Shown here piece after piece: positions 35,566-44,702 of a DNA stretch of 64,000 nucleotides. Within the stretch, counting starts at the first letter, position 1; each line of letters opens with the position of its first letter. Origin of the DNA: Mesorhizobium sp. M1D.F.Ca.ET.043.01.1.1 (GTDB taxonomy: Bacteria; Pseudomonadota; Alphaproteobacteria; Rhizobiales; Rhizobiaceae); assembly GCF_003952385.1 (NCBI RefSeq), contig NZ_CP034444.1:7019001-7083000 (forward strand), written 5' to 3'. Below the pieces are notes generated by a model. It did no database searches and had not been told where the DNA came from. It worked only from the letters and a program-made list of their open reading frames with translations. A program made the position numbers and the translations under genes.

Positions 35566-36348
35566 ATGACGAGTTTCCATCTAGGGCGTTGGTCGCGCCG
35601 GGCCGGATCGCTCGCCATCTGCCTCATCCTCTGGCAGATCGCATCGAGCATTAGACTGAACCTCGGCATTGTCACGTTCCAGAATGTGCCGTTGCCCGTG
35701 GATGTCATGTCGGCGGCGTTGGATTTCCTGCGCTCGCCCAAGTTCCTTGCCGATGTTTCGAGCAGCCTGGAGCGGGTCCTGGCGGGCTATGGCATCGCCG
35801 CTGTGATCGGTATCGGCCTCGGCCTCATCATCGGTCGCTCACGGTGGCTCGGGGACTTCCTGCAAGCCCCGCTCGAGCTGCTGCGGCCGATCCCGGCCGT
35901 CGCCTGGATTCCGCTTGCTGTTCTGATGTTTTCGTCCTCGGAACTCTCGATGATTTTCATCACCTTCATGGGCGCATTGTTTCCCATCTTGCTCAACACT
36001 GTCCATGGCGTTGAAAGTGTCGATCCAAGGCTGATCGCCTCCGCGCGCAGCCTGGGGAGTACCCGGACCGCGATGCTGTTGGAAGTCATTGTTCCAGGCG
36101 CGGCGCCGAACATCGTCACGGGCCTTGCCATCGGAATGGGCACGGCCTGGTTTTGTCTCATCACCGCCGAGATGATCTCCGGCCAGTTCGGGATCGGTTA
36201 CTACACTTGGGAATCCTATACCCTGCAAAACTATCCTGAAATCATCGTCGGCATGATCCTGATCGGGCTATTCGGAATGGGAAGCAGCGCCCTCTTGCGA
36301 GCGGCAGGGGCCGCGCTTCTCCCATGGCACACGAAAGACAGCAAATGA
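35566..36348 (+). CDS. ABC transporter permease, SsuC/TauC type
   Basis: A 260-residue permease from ATG at 35566; a TTG at 35554 overlaps the upstream stop and could also start it. Helices begin at LAICLILWQIASSIRLNLGI. The EAA loop region is RLIASARSLGSTRTAMLLEV near residue 155. It partners the binding protein upstream and the ATPase downstream, whose start overlaps its stop. Confidence 0.87.
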   Translation: MTSFHLGRWSRRAGSLAICLILWQIASSIRLNLGIVTFQNVPLPVDVMSAALDFLRSPKFLADVSSSLERVLAGYGIAAVIGIGLGLIIGRSRWLGDFLQAPLELLRPIPAVAWIPLAVLMFSSSELSMIFITFMGALFPILLNTVHGVESVDPRLIASARSLGSTRTAMLLEVIVPGAAPNIVTGLAIGMGTAWFCLITAEMISGQFGIGYYTWESYTLQNYPEIIVGMILIGLFGMGSSALLRAAGAALLPWHTKDSK

Positions 36349-37178
36349 TGACCGCCCATCAGCGCAGCTTTCGCGCGGCAACGGGCCGTATCGAGGCCAG
36401 TCATGTTTCGATCCGGCTCGGTCAGGGCAGCTGTGCGTCCGAAGTCGTCAGTGATGCAAGCTTCGTAGTCTCTCCCGGCGAATTCGTCTGTCTTCTGGGG
36501 CCATCCGGCTGCGGGAAATCAACCCTCCTCGGGGCCTTGGCGGGACATATCAAGCCAGCTGCCGGCATCGTTTCCGTCGATGGAGAGCCCGTAAAAAATC
36601 CCCATCCGGAACGCGGTATCGTTTTCCAGCACCACACGCTTTTTCCGTGGAAGAATGCGCGAGACAACGTCGCTTTTGGCCTAAAAATGCGCGGCGTCAA
36701 GCGCGGGCAGCGGCGTCTCGAGGCAGAGAAAATGCTCGATCTCGTCGGTCTGAACGGCTTTGCAGGGCGCTATCCGGGTCAGCTGTCCGGCGGCATGCAG
36801 CAACGCGTCGAGATCGCGCGTGTTCTCATCAACCAGCCACGGCTCCTGCTGATGGACGAGCCCTTCGGGGCGCTCGATGCCCTGACGCGGCTGCGGATGC
36901 AGGAATTGCTGCTCGATATCTGGGAGCAATTCCGCAAAACAATTCTGTTTGTCACCCATGATATCGACGAAGCCCTGCTTCTCGCCGACAGGATCATCGT
37001 CATGCAGGCGCAGCCCGGCCGGATCCGAGAGGAAATCACCGTACCTTTCGAGAGACCGCGCATGACCGAGATCATCGCCTCGGGCGACTTCATGCGCCTG
37101 AAACAGCATTGCCTGCAACTTCTTCACAGCGACAGGCGAGAGGATACTTTGCCCCGGCTTTCTCCCTTGGGCTTGTGA
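36345..37178 (+). CDS. ABC transporter ATP-binding protein, SsuB/TauB type
   Basis: A 277-residue ATPase. Walker A is [18 protein letters not shown]-loop VFQHHTLFPWKNARDNV, signature QLSGGMQQRVEIARVL, Walker [18 protein letters not shown]-loop FVTHDIDEALLLADRI. ATG at 36345 overlaps the permease stop (ATGA); ATG at 36324 is an alternative. It completes ABC operon 1, which converges with operon 2. Confidence 0.88.
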   Translation: MMTAHQRSFRAATGRIEASHVSIRLGQGSCASEVVSDASFVVSPGEFVCLLGPSGCGKSTLLGALAGHIKPAAGIVSVDGEPVKNPHPERGIVFQHHTLFPWKNARDNVAFGLKMRGVKRGQRRLEAEKMLDLVGLNGFAGRYPGQLSGGMQQRVEIARVLINQPRLLLMDEPFGALDALTRLRMQELLLDIWEQFRKTILFVTHDIDEALLLADRIIVMQAQPGRIREEITVPFERPRMTEIIASGDFMRLKQHCLQLLHSDRREDTLPRLSPLGL

Positions 37179-37340
37179 GTGAGCGTCGAGGGACTCTCGG
37201 CAGCCCCACCCTTCAACGGTTCATGGACTCGGGAATTCATGGCCTCCGGCTTGGGACGGAACGAACAAGGGCAGTTGCTGGCCAGGACTGCGACTCTCCC
37301 TGTTCAGCGAGGGTGAGAGCCGCTTTGAGGGGTGCGGCGG

Positions 37341-38171
37341 TCAGGCGCTGCGGCGAACTTCGGCGGCTGCATCGTTTCCGGTTCGCGACACGCCGAGGCG
37401 GGACAACACCTCGTCGCGAAGGCCAATGAAATTCGGATCGGAGCGGTCGCGGGAGACTGCGTCGGTGACGGGTAGGATCGTGGCGATCCGCCCGGGATGG
37501 GGATGCATGACGACGATCCGATCTCCAAGGTAGACTGCTTCATCGACGTCGTGCGTGACGAGCACGGCGGTCGTGCCCTCGTTCCGGACGATTCTTTGAA
37601 GTTCGTCCTGCAGGCGCAGCCGGGTCAGAGCGTCGAGGGCCCCGAAGGGCTCGTCGAGCAGCAGAAAGCGCGGCTTGGTGACAAGCGCCCGGGCGATCGC
37701 CACACGCTGCGCCATGCCGCCGGACAATTGGGCAGGATAGGCTTTGGCAAATTGCTCGAGGCCGACGAGATGCAGATGGTCGCGAACCAGTTGGCCCCGC
37801 TCAGCCGCGGCCAACCCGCTTTGGCGCAGCGCCGCAGCCACATTGGCCTCGACATTGAGCCAGGGCAAAAGCCTGTGCTCCTGAAAAACGATCGAGCGAT
37901 CGAGACCCGGCCGTTCCACCCTCTGTCCATCGACCCGGATCTCGCCGTCATAATCAGTGTCGAGGCCGAGGACCAGCCGCAGCAAAGTGGATTTGCCGCA
38001 CCCCGACGATCCCACGATGCTGACGAACTCGCCCTCGCCGACTGCAAGATGGACATGCGACAGGGCCTGGACCTGCCGGCCGGCGACCCTGAACCTCTTG
38101 CTGACGTCAGCAATCTCCAAAGCGTGGCTTTGGCCACGTCCCCGTTCGGACGTGCCGACAGGGTCGCTCAT
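37341..38171 (-). CDS. ABC transporter ATP-binding protein, SsuB type (operon 2)
   Basis: A 276-residue ATPase from ATG at 38171 ([11 protein letters not shown]), chosen because it overlaps the preceding permease stop and starts where the family does. The much longer open frame upstream is antisense-like noise. Walker [19 protein letters not shown]-loop [17 protein letters not shown], signature [16 protein letters not shown], Walker [17 protein letters not shown]. It ends the seven-gene minus-strand operon. Confidence 0.88.
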   Translation of the reverse strand: MSDPVGTSERGRGQSHALEIADVSKRFRVAGRQVQALSHVHLAVGEGEFVSIVGSSGCGKSTLLRLVLGLDTDYDGEIRVDGQRVERPGLDRSIVFQEHRLLPWLNVEANVAAALRQSGLAAAERGQLVRDHLHLVGLEQFAKAYPAQLSGGMAQRVAIARALVTKPRFLLLDEPFGALDALTRLRLQDELQRIVRNEGTTAVLVTHDVDEAVYLGDRIVVMHPHPGRIATILPVTDAVSRDRSDPNFIGLRDEVLSRLGVSRTGNDAAAEVRRSA

Positions 38172-38992
38172 GGGATCCTCCAGCGCAAAAGGCGATGCTC
38201 CAGGGCGCCGGCGACGACATTGAAGACCACGCCGACGCCACCGAGCAGCAGAATGCACAGCAACAGTAGATCCATGTGGAACAGGTGCTGGCCCTCGTTC
38301 ATGCGCCCGCCGAGGCCGGGTGCGATGTTCAGCAGAAGCTCGGCGCCCACCGTAGCGGTCCAGGCGTAAATCAGCGCCGAATGCAGGCCCGTGAAGATTT
38401 GCGGCAGCGCACCCGGGATGGCGATGAGCCAGGCAAAGTCGAACCAGCCGAAGGTCAGGACGTCGGCAAGCTCGCGATAGCTCCGCGGAATGCCGGACAC
38501 TCCCTGCCAGGTGTTGATCAGGGCCGGCTGAAACGCCGCGAGCGCGATGAAGACGACCTTGCCGGCCTCGCCGCCGCCGAACCACATCGAGATGAGGGGA
38601 ACCCAAGCGAACAGGGCGATCTGACGGTGTACCAGCAGCACCGGCCCGAGCAGGCGTTCAATGATGCGGGAAAACCCGATCGCCAAGCCAAGCGTGATCC
38701 CGACCACACTGCCACAGGCGAAACCAATCAGGTCGCGCTCCAGGCTCGCCAGTAGATTGAAGCCAAGGCCGCCGTCGCCAAACTCTGCAATGCCACGGGC
38801 CACCACCGCTTCGAGCGGCGGCACAAAACGCGTGTCAGCGAGGCCGGCGTGCGCGAGCAACTCCCAAATCGCGAGCAGCGTAATCGGTAAGGCAAGCGGT
38901 CGCAGATGTCGGCCGATAAAGCGGAAGGGCGGCGGGGCGATAGGAACGCCGTGCGACAGCCGCTCCAGACCCATAATCGTGATCAGGCTCAT
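38168..38992 (-). CDS. ABC transporter permease, SsuC type (operon 2, second)
   Basis: A 274-residue permease. A first helix, PLALPITLLAIWELLAHAGL, is followed by GFACGSVVGITLGLAIGFSR, and the EAA-loop region ELADVLTFGWFDFAWLIAIP lies near residue 165. Start and stop overlap the neighbouring genes by four bases. A second, different permease lies directly upstream, so the transporter may be a permease heterodimer rather than the usual SsuC homodimer. Confidence 0.86.
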   Translation of the reverse strand: MSLITIMGLERLSHGVPIAPPPFRFIGRHLRPLALPITLLAIWELLAHAGLADTRFVPPLEAVVARGIAEFGDGGLGFNLLASLERDLIGFACGSVVGITLGLAIGFSRIIERLLGPVLLVHRQIALFAWVPLISMWFGGGEAGKVVFIALAAFQPALINTWQGVSGIPRSYRELADVLTFGWFDFAWLIAIPGALPQIFTGLHSALIYAWTATVGAELLLNIAPGLGGRMNEGQHLFHMDLLLLCILLLGGVGVVFNVVAGALEHRLLRWRIP

Positions 38993-39831
38993 CGTGGGGT
39001 CTCCGGACGCCAGCGTTGCAGATGGTTTTCGGCAAGCGTGAGCAGGCCATGGATCACCAATCCTATGAGGCCGACGACGATCATGGCCGAAAGAACGAGT
39101 TCCAATTGAAAGAGCTGACGGCCATAGGCCATCAGGTATCCGAGTCCTTCGAACGATGCGATGAGCTCTACCGCAACCAGGGTCTGCCAGCCGTTTGCAA
39201 GGCCTTCGCGCAGCCCGGTGAAGATTGACGGCACAGCGGAAGGCAGCACGATCATCGTAAGTTTCGACCAGCGGCTGAACGAAAGGACGCGGCCAAGCTC
39301 CACATAGGCTTCCGGAACGTCGCGCACGCCTTGGCAGGTGTTCAGTACGACTGGAATGAAGGCTGACCAGCCGATGACGAGGATCTTCAGGCCTTCGTCG
39401 ATCCCGACTATCAGGATGATGATCGGCATCCAGCCGAGGGTCGGGACCTGGCTGAGGGCCAGGAACAGCGGATCGACGAAGTCGCGAAGGGTCTTTGACA
39501 GGCCAACCGCGGTGCCGAACACCAGGCCCGCCAGCGCACCCGCAGCAAATCCCTCCGCAACGCGCTCAAGGCTGGTGACCGTGCTGGAAAGCAGCGAGCC
39601 GTCCTGAATGCCATCCAACAAAGTGTCGAACACGACCCAGGGCGGCGGCAGGATCTGCTCCGGCAATTGGCCTAGGAGAGCTGCCACCGTCCAGGCCGTC
39701 AAAAGGCCCAACGGCACCACCAGACCAAGAACCAGGATGCCGGCAGCCGGGAGCATGCTGCCCCGATTGGGAGCAAAGCCGGCGGTGCTGTCCCCATCGC
39801 CAGTCTGGGCCGCGCGGTGGCCGGCGCCCAT
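38989..39831 (-). CDS. ABC transporter permease, SsuC type (operon 2, first)
   Basis: A 280-residue permease with a 25-residue polar N-terminus before helix one (AAGILVLGLVVPLGLLTAWT). The EAA-loop region is YVELGRVLSFSRWSKLTMIV near residue 180. It follows the binding-protein stop by one base and overlaps the next permease by four bases. An internal ATG (MLPAAGILV, residue 26) is an alternative start. Confidence 0.86.
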   Translation of the reverse strand: MGAGHRAAQTGDGDSTAGFAPNRGSMLPAAGILVLGLVVPLGLLTAWTVAALLGQLPEQILPPPWVVFDTLLDGIQDGSLLSSTVTSLERVAEGFAAGALAGLVFGTAVGLSKTLRDFVDPLFLALSQVPTLGWMPIIILIVGIDEGLKILVIGWSAFIPVVLNTCQGVRDVPEAYVELGRVLSFSRWSKLTMIVLPSAVPSIFTGLREGLANGWQTLVAVELIASFEGLGYLMAYGRQLFQLELVLSAMIVVGLIGLVIHGLLTLAENHLQRWRPETPR

Positions 39832-39832
39832 C

Positions 39833-40924
39833 TTAGTTGCTCGCCGCTTTGGTGTGTTCGACTTCGCCCTCGCTCGCTTTCTGGCCTTTCGCGTCGAAGG
39901 TGGACCAGTAGTTCTCGAGCTTCAGGTCTACCAGGGCCTGCTTGAGGTACTTGGTCTCGAACCAGCTGTCGATGTCGACGTCCTTCTTGATCAGGCCGTA
40001 GGCTTTGGCGCGCGCGGCCTGATCTTTGTAGCGCGCGACAATGAAGTCATCGACGACAGGCGACAGGCGGTGGGCCAGGCGCTCGTCTTTAAAATCGGCC
40101 TCGAAGCTTTCGACCGGCAGGCCTGCTTTCGACCAGAGCTCGAAGACTGCCTGGCGATTAGCCTCATCCGAGCCGAAGCGCGCGCCCTTGACGAAGGCGC
40201 GCACGACCTTGGCGGTGAACTCTGGGTGGGCCTTCTCGAACTCCGCGGTGACGAGGAGCCCCGAGTTGCGCCCGAGGGTCGGGTCGTCGTTCTTGGTCGA
40301 GTAGATGATCTTGACCGCGCCGCGTTTGGCGAGGTCCAGATATTCCGAGCCGCCGAAGGAAGCCTCGACATTGCCCGAGATGAGCGCGGCCGTGGCGGAA
40401 TTCGAGTCGAGACTGACGAAGCGGATATCTTTTTCGGCGAGGCCATGCTTTTCGAGGACGCGGTCGGTGGCGATCTGCAAATTGGTGCCGCGGAACTGCG
40501 CCACCTTATGGCCCTTCAGGTCCTCCACCGTCTTGAGCTGCGAATCCGGGGGTACGGCGAGATAAAGCGCATCATGACTCCCGGCCGAGGCCAGATACTT
40601 CGTCTGCAGGCCGCGCGAGCGGCCGACGATCGAAGGCAGATCACCGAGGCCGGCAGCGAAATCAAGTTGGCCGGCGGCGAGCGACTCGTTGAGAGCCGGG
40701 CCGGCGCCGCGGAAGAACGTCCATGTGATCTTTGTGTCGGGCACGTCCTTGAACTCGGCCTCGACAAGCTTCTGCACATTGGCCACGGCGACATAGTCGC
40801 CATAGGCATAAGGCCGGTCGTCGATGCCAGTTCCGGGATAACCGATGCGGATGAGGGTCTCGGCCGACGCGGGACCGGTGGCGAGAAGGCCGCCGATCAG
40901 GGCTGCGATATGCGCGAATTTCAT
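39833..40924 (-). CDS. ssuA: Aliphatic-sulfonate-type ABC substrate-binding protein
   Basis: A 363-residue exported protein. The signal peptide KFAHIAALIGGLLATGPASA ends before ETLIRIGYPG. SsuA-like features: DTKITWTFFRGAGPALNESL, GQLDFAAGLGDLPSIVGRSR, ALYLAVPPDSQLKTVEDLKG. The family segment GHKVAQFRGTNLQIATDRVL follows. It is the only binding protein of operon 2, which also encodes desulfonating enzymes, so a sulfonate or sulfate ester is the likely ligand. The symbol is a family guess. Confidence 0.83.
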   Translation of the reverse strand: MKFAHIAALIGGLLATGPASAETLIRIGYPGTGIDDRPYAYGDYVAVANVQKLVEAEFKDVPDTKITWTFFRGAGPALNESLAAGQLDFAAGLGDLPSIVGRSRGLQTKYLASAGSHDALYLAVPPDSQLKTVEDLKGHKVAQFRGTNLQIATDRVLEKHGLAEKDIRFVSLDSNSATAALISGNVEASFGGSEYLDLAKRGAVKIIYSTKNDDPTLGRNSGLLVTAEFEKAHPEFTAKVVRAFVKGARFGSDEANRQAVFELWSKAGLPVESFEADFKDERLAHRLSPVVDDFIVARYKDQAARAKAYGLIKKDVDIDSWFETKYLKQALVDLKLENYWSTFDAKGQKASEGEVEHTKAASN

Positions 40925-40952
40925 GAGTGAGGATCCTGGCTGGAGGGGAGGG

Positions 40953-41882
40953 TCAGGCGGCGCGGGTGACGGCGTCGCGAACTAGCTTCTTACGGGTGAC
41001 GCTGTGGCGGCCATCGACGCTCACCGGTACGTCGCCGTCGAGAGTGGTGCGGCGCACGACACGGGCGCTGTCGCCATAGTCGTTGACGGCGTAATGCTGG
41101 GTGGCACGGTTGTCCCAAATGGCGACGTCGTTCGCTCGCCAGCGCCAGCGCACCGTGTTTTCGATGCGCAGGACATGAGACTGGAGGAGGGCGTAGAGCT
41201 GCTCGGAATCGCCCTTGGAATAGCCGACGAAACGCTGCACGAAGGAGCCAAGTATGAGCGAGCGCTCGCCGGTTTCCGGATGGACGCGCACCACGGGATG
41301 GTCGGTCTCGTAGACGGTGGAAGCAAAGACCTCTTCATAGTGGCGGCGATCGGCCTCGCTCGCATGCGGGCGCTGTGCGGCATAGTCATAGGCATTGCTG
41401 TGGGTTGCCCACAGCTGTTCGGCGGTCGCCTTGAGTGCCGGTGGCAGGCTGTCGTAGGCGGCCACTGTGTTGGACCAAACCGTATCACCGCCGACCTCGG
41501 GAATAGTCACACCGCGCAGGATCGAGATTTTGGGATAGGCATCGACGAAGGTAACGTCTGTGTGCCAGGCATCGGCGCGGCCACCGCGCGACGAGTCAAG
41601 TTCAAGGATCGAGGTCGTGCCATTGCGTACATGCTCGGTTGGATGTGGAACAAGATTGCCGAGGCGCTTGGAAAAACGCTCCTGCTCGGTATCGGTGAGC
41701 TGATCCTGGTCGCGAAAGAAGATCACCTTATGCTGCAGAAGCGCTGCATTGATGGCTGCTATCGCCTCGTCGGAAAGGTCGCCCGAAAGCTTGATGTCGG
41801 CGATCTCGGCGCCAATCCGAGCAGCGACCGGTTTGATCGTCAGCGCGGATAAGGTAGGGCGAGGTTGGGTTGATGTGGTCAT
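40953..41882 (-). CDS. TauD/TfdA-family Fe(II)/2-oxoglutarate dioxygenase
   Basis: A 309-residue dioxygenase of TauD/AtsK type. The iron ligands are visible as the HxD of GRADAWHTDVTFVDAY and the distal histidine in DNRATQHYAVNDYGDS; the 2-oxoglutarate arginine is in ARVVRRTTLDG. The N-terminal LTIKPVAARIGAEIADIKLS is standard. Such enzymes hydroxylate taurine, sulfonates or alkyl sulfates and release sulfite or sulfate. Between the transporter and the flavin monooxygenase it forms a second desulfurisation route. Taurine versus alkyl-sulfate specificity cannot be decided here. Confidence 0.88.
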   Translation of the reverse strand: MTTSTQPRPTLSALTIKPVAARIGAEIADIKLSGDLSDEAIAAINAALLQHKVIFFRDQDQLTDTEQERFSKRLGNLVPHPTEHVRNGTTSILELDSSRGGRADAWHTDVTFVDAYPKISILRGVTIPEVGGDTVWSNTVAAYDSLPPALKATAEQLWATHSNAYDYAAQRPHASEADRRHYEEVFASTVYETDHPVVRVHPETGERSLILGSFVQRFVGYSKGDSEQLYALLQSHVLRIENTVRWRWRANDVAIWDNRATQHYAVNDYGDSARVVRRTTLDGDVPVSVDGRHSVTRKKLVRDAVTRAA

Positions 41883-41952
41883 GAGGGACTGCTCCTTGGT
41901 TGGGCCGCCGGCGTGGCTCGGCCCTTGCCGGTTGGTTGACGGGGGACTTCGG

Positions 41953-43314
41953 TTATTCGGCCGCCTGGCTGCCGGGCTCGCGGTGAGGGGCCCGATGACC
42001 GGGGTGCTTCAGGCCGAGGTTCTCGCGAAGGGTGCAGCCCTCATATTCGGTGCGGAACAGGCCGCGGCGGCGCAGCTCCGGGATGACCAACTCAATGAAA
42101 TCGTCGAGCCCGCCCGGCACGGTCGGCGGCATGATGTTGAAGCCGTCGGCGCCGCCCTTGTTAAAGCGCTCTTCGAGTTCGTTCGCGATGGTCTCGGCCG
42201 TCCCGACGAGCTGCCAATGGCCGCGCGCCCCGGCGATAGTCTCGTAGAGCTGACGGATGGTGAGATTTTCTCGCCGGGCAAGATCGATGATCAATTGCTG
42301 GCGGCTCTTGCCCCGCTCGGTCTCGCTCAGGTCCGGCAGCGGCCCGTCGAGCGGATAGGCGGAAAGATCGATACCACCGGAGAGGTTCGACAGCAGCTCC
42401 AGCCCGACGTCAGGATGGATCAGCGACTGGATCTGCGCGAATTTTTCGCGGGCCTCGGCTTCGCTTCGCCCGACCACTGGAAAGACGCCCGGCATAATCT
42501 TCAAATCATCGGGATGGCGGCCATACTTCTCAAGCCGTCCCTTGAGGTCGGCATAGAAGCTCTGCGCCTCCGGGAGCGTCCGCTGGGCGGTGAAGACGAC
42601 CTCCGCGGTGCGGGCCGCCAACTCCTTGCCCGCCTCGGACGAGCCGGCCTGGACGACGACCGGGTGACCCTGCGGCGAGCGCGAGACCGTCAGCGGTCCG
42701 CGCACCCGGAAATGCCGTCCGCGGTGACCCAGGATATGCAGTTTCTCCCGGTCGAAGAAGAGGCCGCTATCCTTGTCGCGCAGGAAGGCGTCATCCTCCC
42801 AGCTGTTCCATAGGCCGAGCACGACATCAGCGAATTCTTCCGCCCGTGCGTAGCGGTCCTGATGCGCGAACTGGCTGATATTGCCAAAATTCTCCAATTC
42901 GAGCGGATTGGACGAGGTCACGAGGTTCCAGCCGGCCCTGCCGGCGCTGATCTGATCGAGCGAGGCGAATTTTCGGGCCAGGTTGAACGGCTCATTGAAT
43001 GTGGTGGAGGCTGTTGCCACCAGGCCGATGCGCTCCGTCACCACGGCAAGCGCCGACAGGAGCGTCAGAGGCTCGAAGCCGACGGCCCATTCGTCGGTCC
43101 GGGAGAGGGATTTGAGATCATCCGTATGGGCCGCGACCCCATCCGCCAGGAAGATCAGGTCGAACTTCGCGCGTTCTGCCGCCTTGGCAAATGCGATGCG
43201 CTGCCTGAGGTTGGTCGTCGCATCCGCGGCGGTCTCCGGGTGGCGCCATGCCGCCACATGGTGGCCAGCTGGATACATAAAGGCGCCAAGCCGCAGCTTC
43301 CCAACCTTGCTCAC
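41953..43314 (-). CDS. LLM-class FMN-dependent monooxygenase (NtaA/SnaA/DszA-like)
   Basis: A 453-residue luciferase-like monooxygenase. Length and sequence fit the NtaA/DszA/DmoA branch rather than SsuD (about 380). The N-terminus reads KLRLGAFMYPAGHHVAAWRH. DLIFLADGVAAHTDDLKSLS, DQISAGRAGWNLVTSSNPLE and SPQGHPVVVQAGSSEAGKEL are typical flavin and phosphate-binding regions. It needs reduced FMN, supplied plausibly by the FMN reductase encoded 138 bases upstream. Substrates of this branch include organosulfur compounds and chelators. Confidence 0.87.
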   Translation of the reverse strand: MSKVGKLRLGAFMYPAGHHVAAWRHPETAADATTNLRQRIAFAKAAERAKFDLIFLADGVAAHTDDLKSLSRTDEWAVGFEPLTLLSALAVVTERIGLVATASTTFNEPFNLARKFASLDQISAGRAGWNLVTSSNPLELENFGNISQFAHQDRYARAEEFADVVLGLWNSWEDDAFLRDKDSGLFFDREKLHILGHRGRHFRVRGPLTVSRSPQGHPVVVQAGSSEAGKELAARTAEVVFTAQRTLPEAQSFYADLKGRLEKYGRHPDDLKIMPGVFPVVGRSEAEAREKFAQIQSLIHPDVGLELLSNLSGGIDLSAYPLDGPLPDLSETERGKSRQQLIIDLARRENLTIRQLYETIAGARGHWQLVGTAETIANELEERFNKGGADGFNIMPPTVPGGLDDFIELVIPELRRRGLFRTEYEGCTLRENLGLKHPGHRAPHREPGSQAAE

Positions 43315-43452
43315 CTTCAGTCTCCTTTCAGCAACGATGACAATTCACGAGGAGCACGGCGCTTTCACCGGAGTGGACGATCTGCGTGAATTTCGGCGGC
43401 GGTGGCGTCGGCCAACAAGTTGCCGGTGTCGGTCCTTTTCGGCCCACAATGC

Positions 43453-44010
43453 CTAGGCGGCCAGACTGACGTTGCCCGTCTCTCCGACCAGCCGACACGC
43501 TTCGATTACTGCTTGTTCCGTGCGGTTGCGGATGGCTTCGGATATGATGACGCCATCGGCGAAGTCCCGGTCGGAGGCGTAGATGCCTGTCGGGATGGTC
43601 AATGCCTCGAAGAAGCCGAAGAGCGGCCGAAGCTGATGTTCCACGACGAGGGAATGACGTTCTCCGCCTCCAGTCGCCGCAAGGATAATTGGCTTTCCTT
43701 TGAGCGAGGATGGATCCAGCAAATCGAAGAAATGCTTGAACAGTCCAGTGTAGCTGCCTTTGAACGTCGGCGAGCCGACCACCAGGACTGCGGCGCTCGA
43801 CAATTGCTCGACGATGTTTCTGGCCGATGGATCAAGGTCGCTAAACCGCCTGGCCTGCGCAAAGGACGGGCCGAGATCCTCGACATCGAAAGTAGTCGAA
43901 GCAGCGCCGATCTTCTTGGCAACCTGCCCGACTATCTGGTCGACGAATAGCCTGGTCTTCGAAGGACGAGTAAGATTGCCCGAAACCCCTATTGCTAACT
44001 TTTTCGACAT
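43453..44010 (-). CDS. NAD(P)H-dependent FMN reductase (SsuE/MsuE-like)
   Basis: A 185-residue flavodoxin-like reductase from ATG at 44010, preceded by AGGAG; the frame remains open five codons further. KKLAIGVSGNLTRPSKTRLF contains the phosphate-binding start. VVGSPTFKGSYTGLFKHFFD matches the SsuE/MsuE flavin site, and ILAATGGGERHSLVVEHQLR follows. It is the first gene of the seven-gene sulfur operon and should provide FMNH2 to the LLM monooxygenase. Confidence 0.88.
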   Translation of the reverse strand: MSKKLAIGVSGNLTRPSKTRLFVDQIVGQVAKKIGAASTTFDVEDLGPSFAQARRFSDLDPSARNIVEQLSSAAVLVVGSPTFKGSYTGLFKHFFDLLDPSSLKGKPIILAATGGGERHSLVVEHQLRPLFGFFEALTIPTGIYASDRDFADGVIISEAIRNRTEQAVIEACRLVGETGNVSLAA

Positions 44011-44702
44011 TCCTGGCTCCTTCAATCAGCGACGTCACCTAACTCTATAGATTTGATAGAAATCAAAGAGACAGTTGATTTCAAAAACCAGCCGCCAAAG
44101 GGATGGAGTTTGCGGAACATTGGCTGCAATTGGTTCATTCGATGCAGACTGACGCGTCCGGTCAACTGCGATCGCGTATCTGGGCTCGAAACAAGAGCAG
44201 TTCGAAATCGATGGGGGTGGAAGGTGCTAGGTTGGCATCGGTAGGATGTACAAACTGAAGTGTTCGAATGGAACAGATTGCTAGGCACATGCGGTCCGGG
44301 CGGCGGAGATCAACGCCGAACTTCGCAACCGGCTGCGGGCGCCTTTCCGACAGCCAGAACTGAACATGCTTCCAATATTCAAGCCCAAAACGCCTCTGCT
44401 ACGCGCCGCCTGACCCCGGAGAAATTGCCGGTCTCGTCCAATATGGGCTGCACGAGATCGGTAACTCCGTTCGCTGCGAGAAAGGCCAGGCCGCGCGCCG
44501 GCAGGTTCGGACTCAGCCAAGCGCAAATGTATCCGATGACGGTGGGTTACCGCTGAAAATGTATCCTATCCCGCATTAATTCCGGTAAAAACCCTGTTTT
44601 TCTGATTTATTGGATACAACGTATTGACCCAGCCATCGAGGTCGGTCATATTCCTCTCAAGAAACCTCGTCAGAGGTCGTGTTCAAACAAGGGGAACCAA
44701 CC
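44011..44702. other. Intergenic region between sulfur operon 2 and the RbsABC-type operon
   Basis: About 690 bases with divergent promoters at both ends. TCTATAGA at 44044-44051 lies just upstream of the FMN reductase gene. Short open frames in the middle (44260-44556 plus, 44281-44526 minus) have no recognisable family. The segment 44408-44436 resembles 29577-29605. An AT-rich stretch at 44570-44625 probably carries the promoter of the next operon. Confidence 0.4.

Noticed and set aside
37497..38369. 290-residue plus-strand open frame opposite the SsuB-like gene
   Set aside because: Antisense shadow; the minus strand carries all ABC ATPase motifs.
38172..38606. N-terminal extension of the SsuB-like ATPase to 421 residues
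   Set aside because: The extension is the out-of-frame translation of the preceding permease gene. The ATG at 38171 overlaps that gene's stop and fits the family length.
39608..40930. 440-residue plus-strand open frame opposite the SsuA-like gene
   Set aside because: It is the antisense of a well-supported binding-protein gene, its translation matches no family, and long antisense frames are common in GC-rich DNA.
41004..42813. Two long plus-strand frames (282 and 354 residues) opposite the TauD-like and LLM genes
   Set aside because: Antisense to genes with clear catalytic motifs; no ribosome sites or family features.
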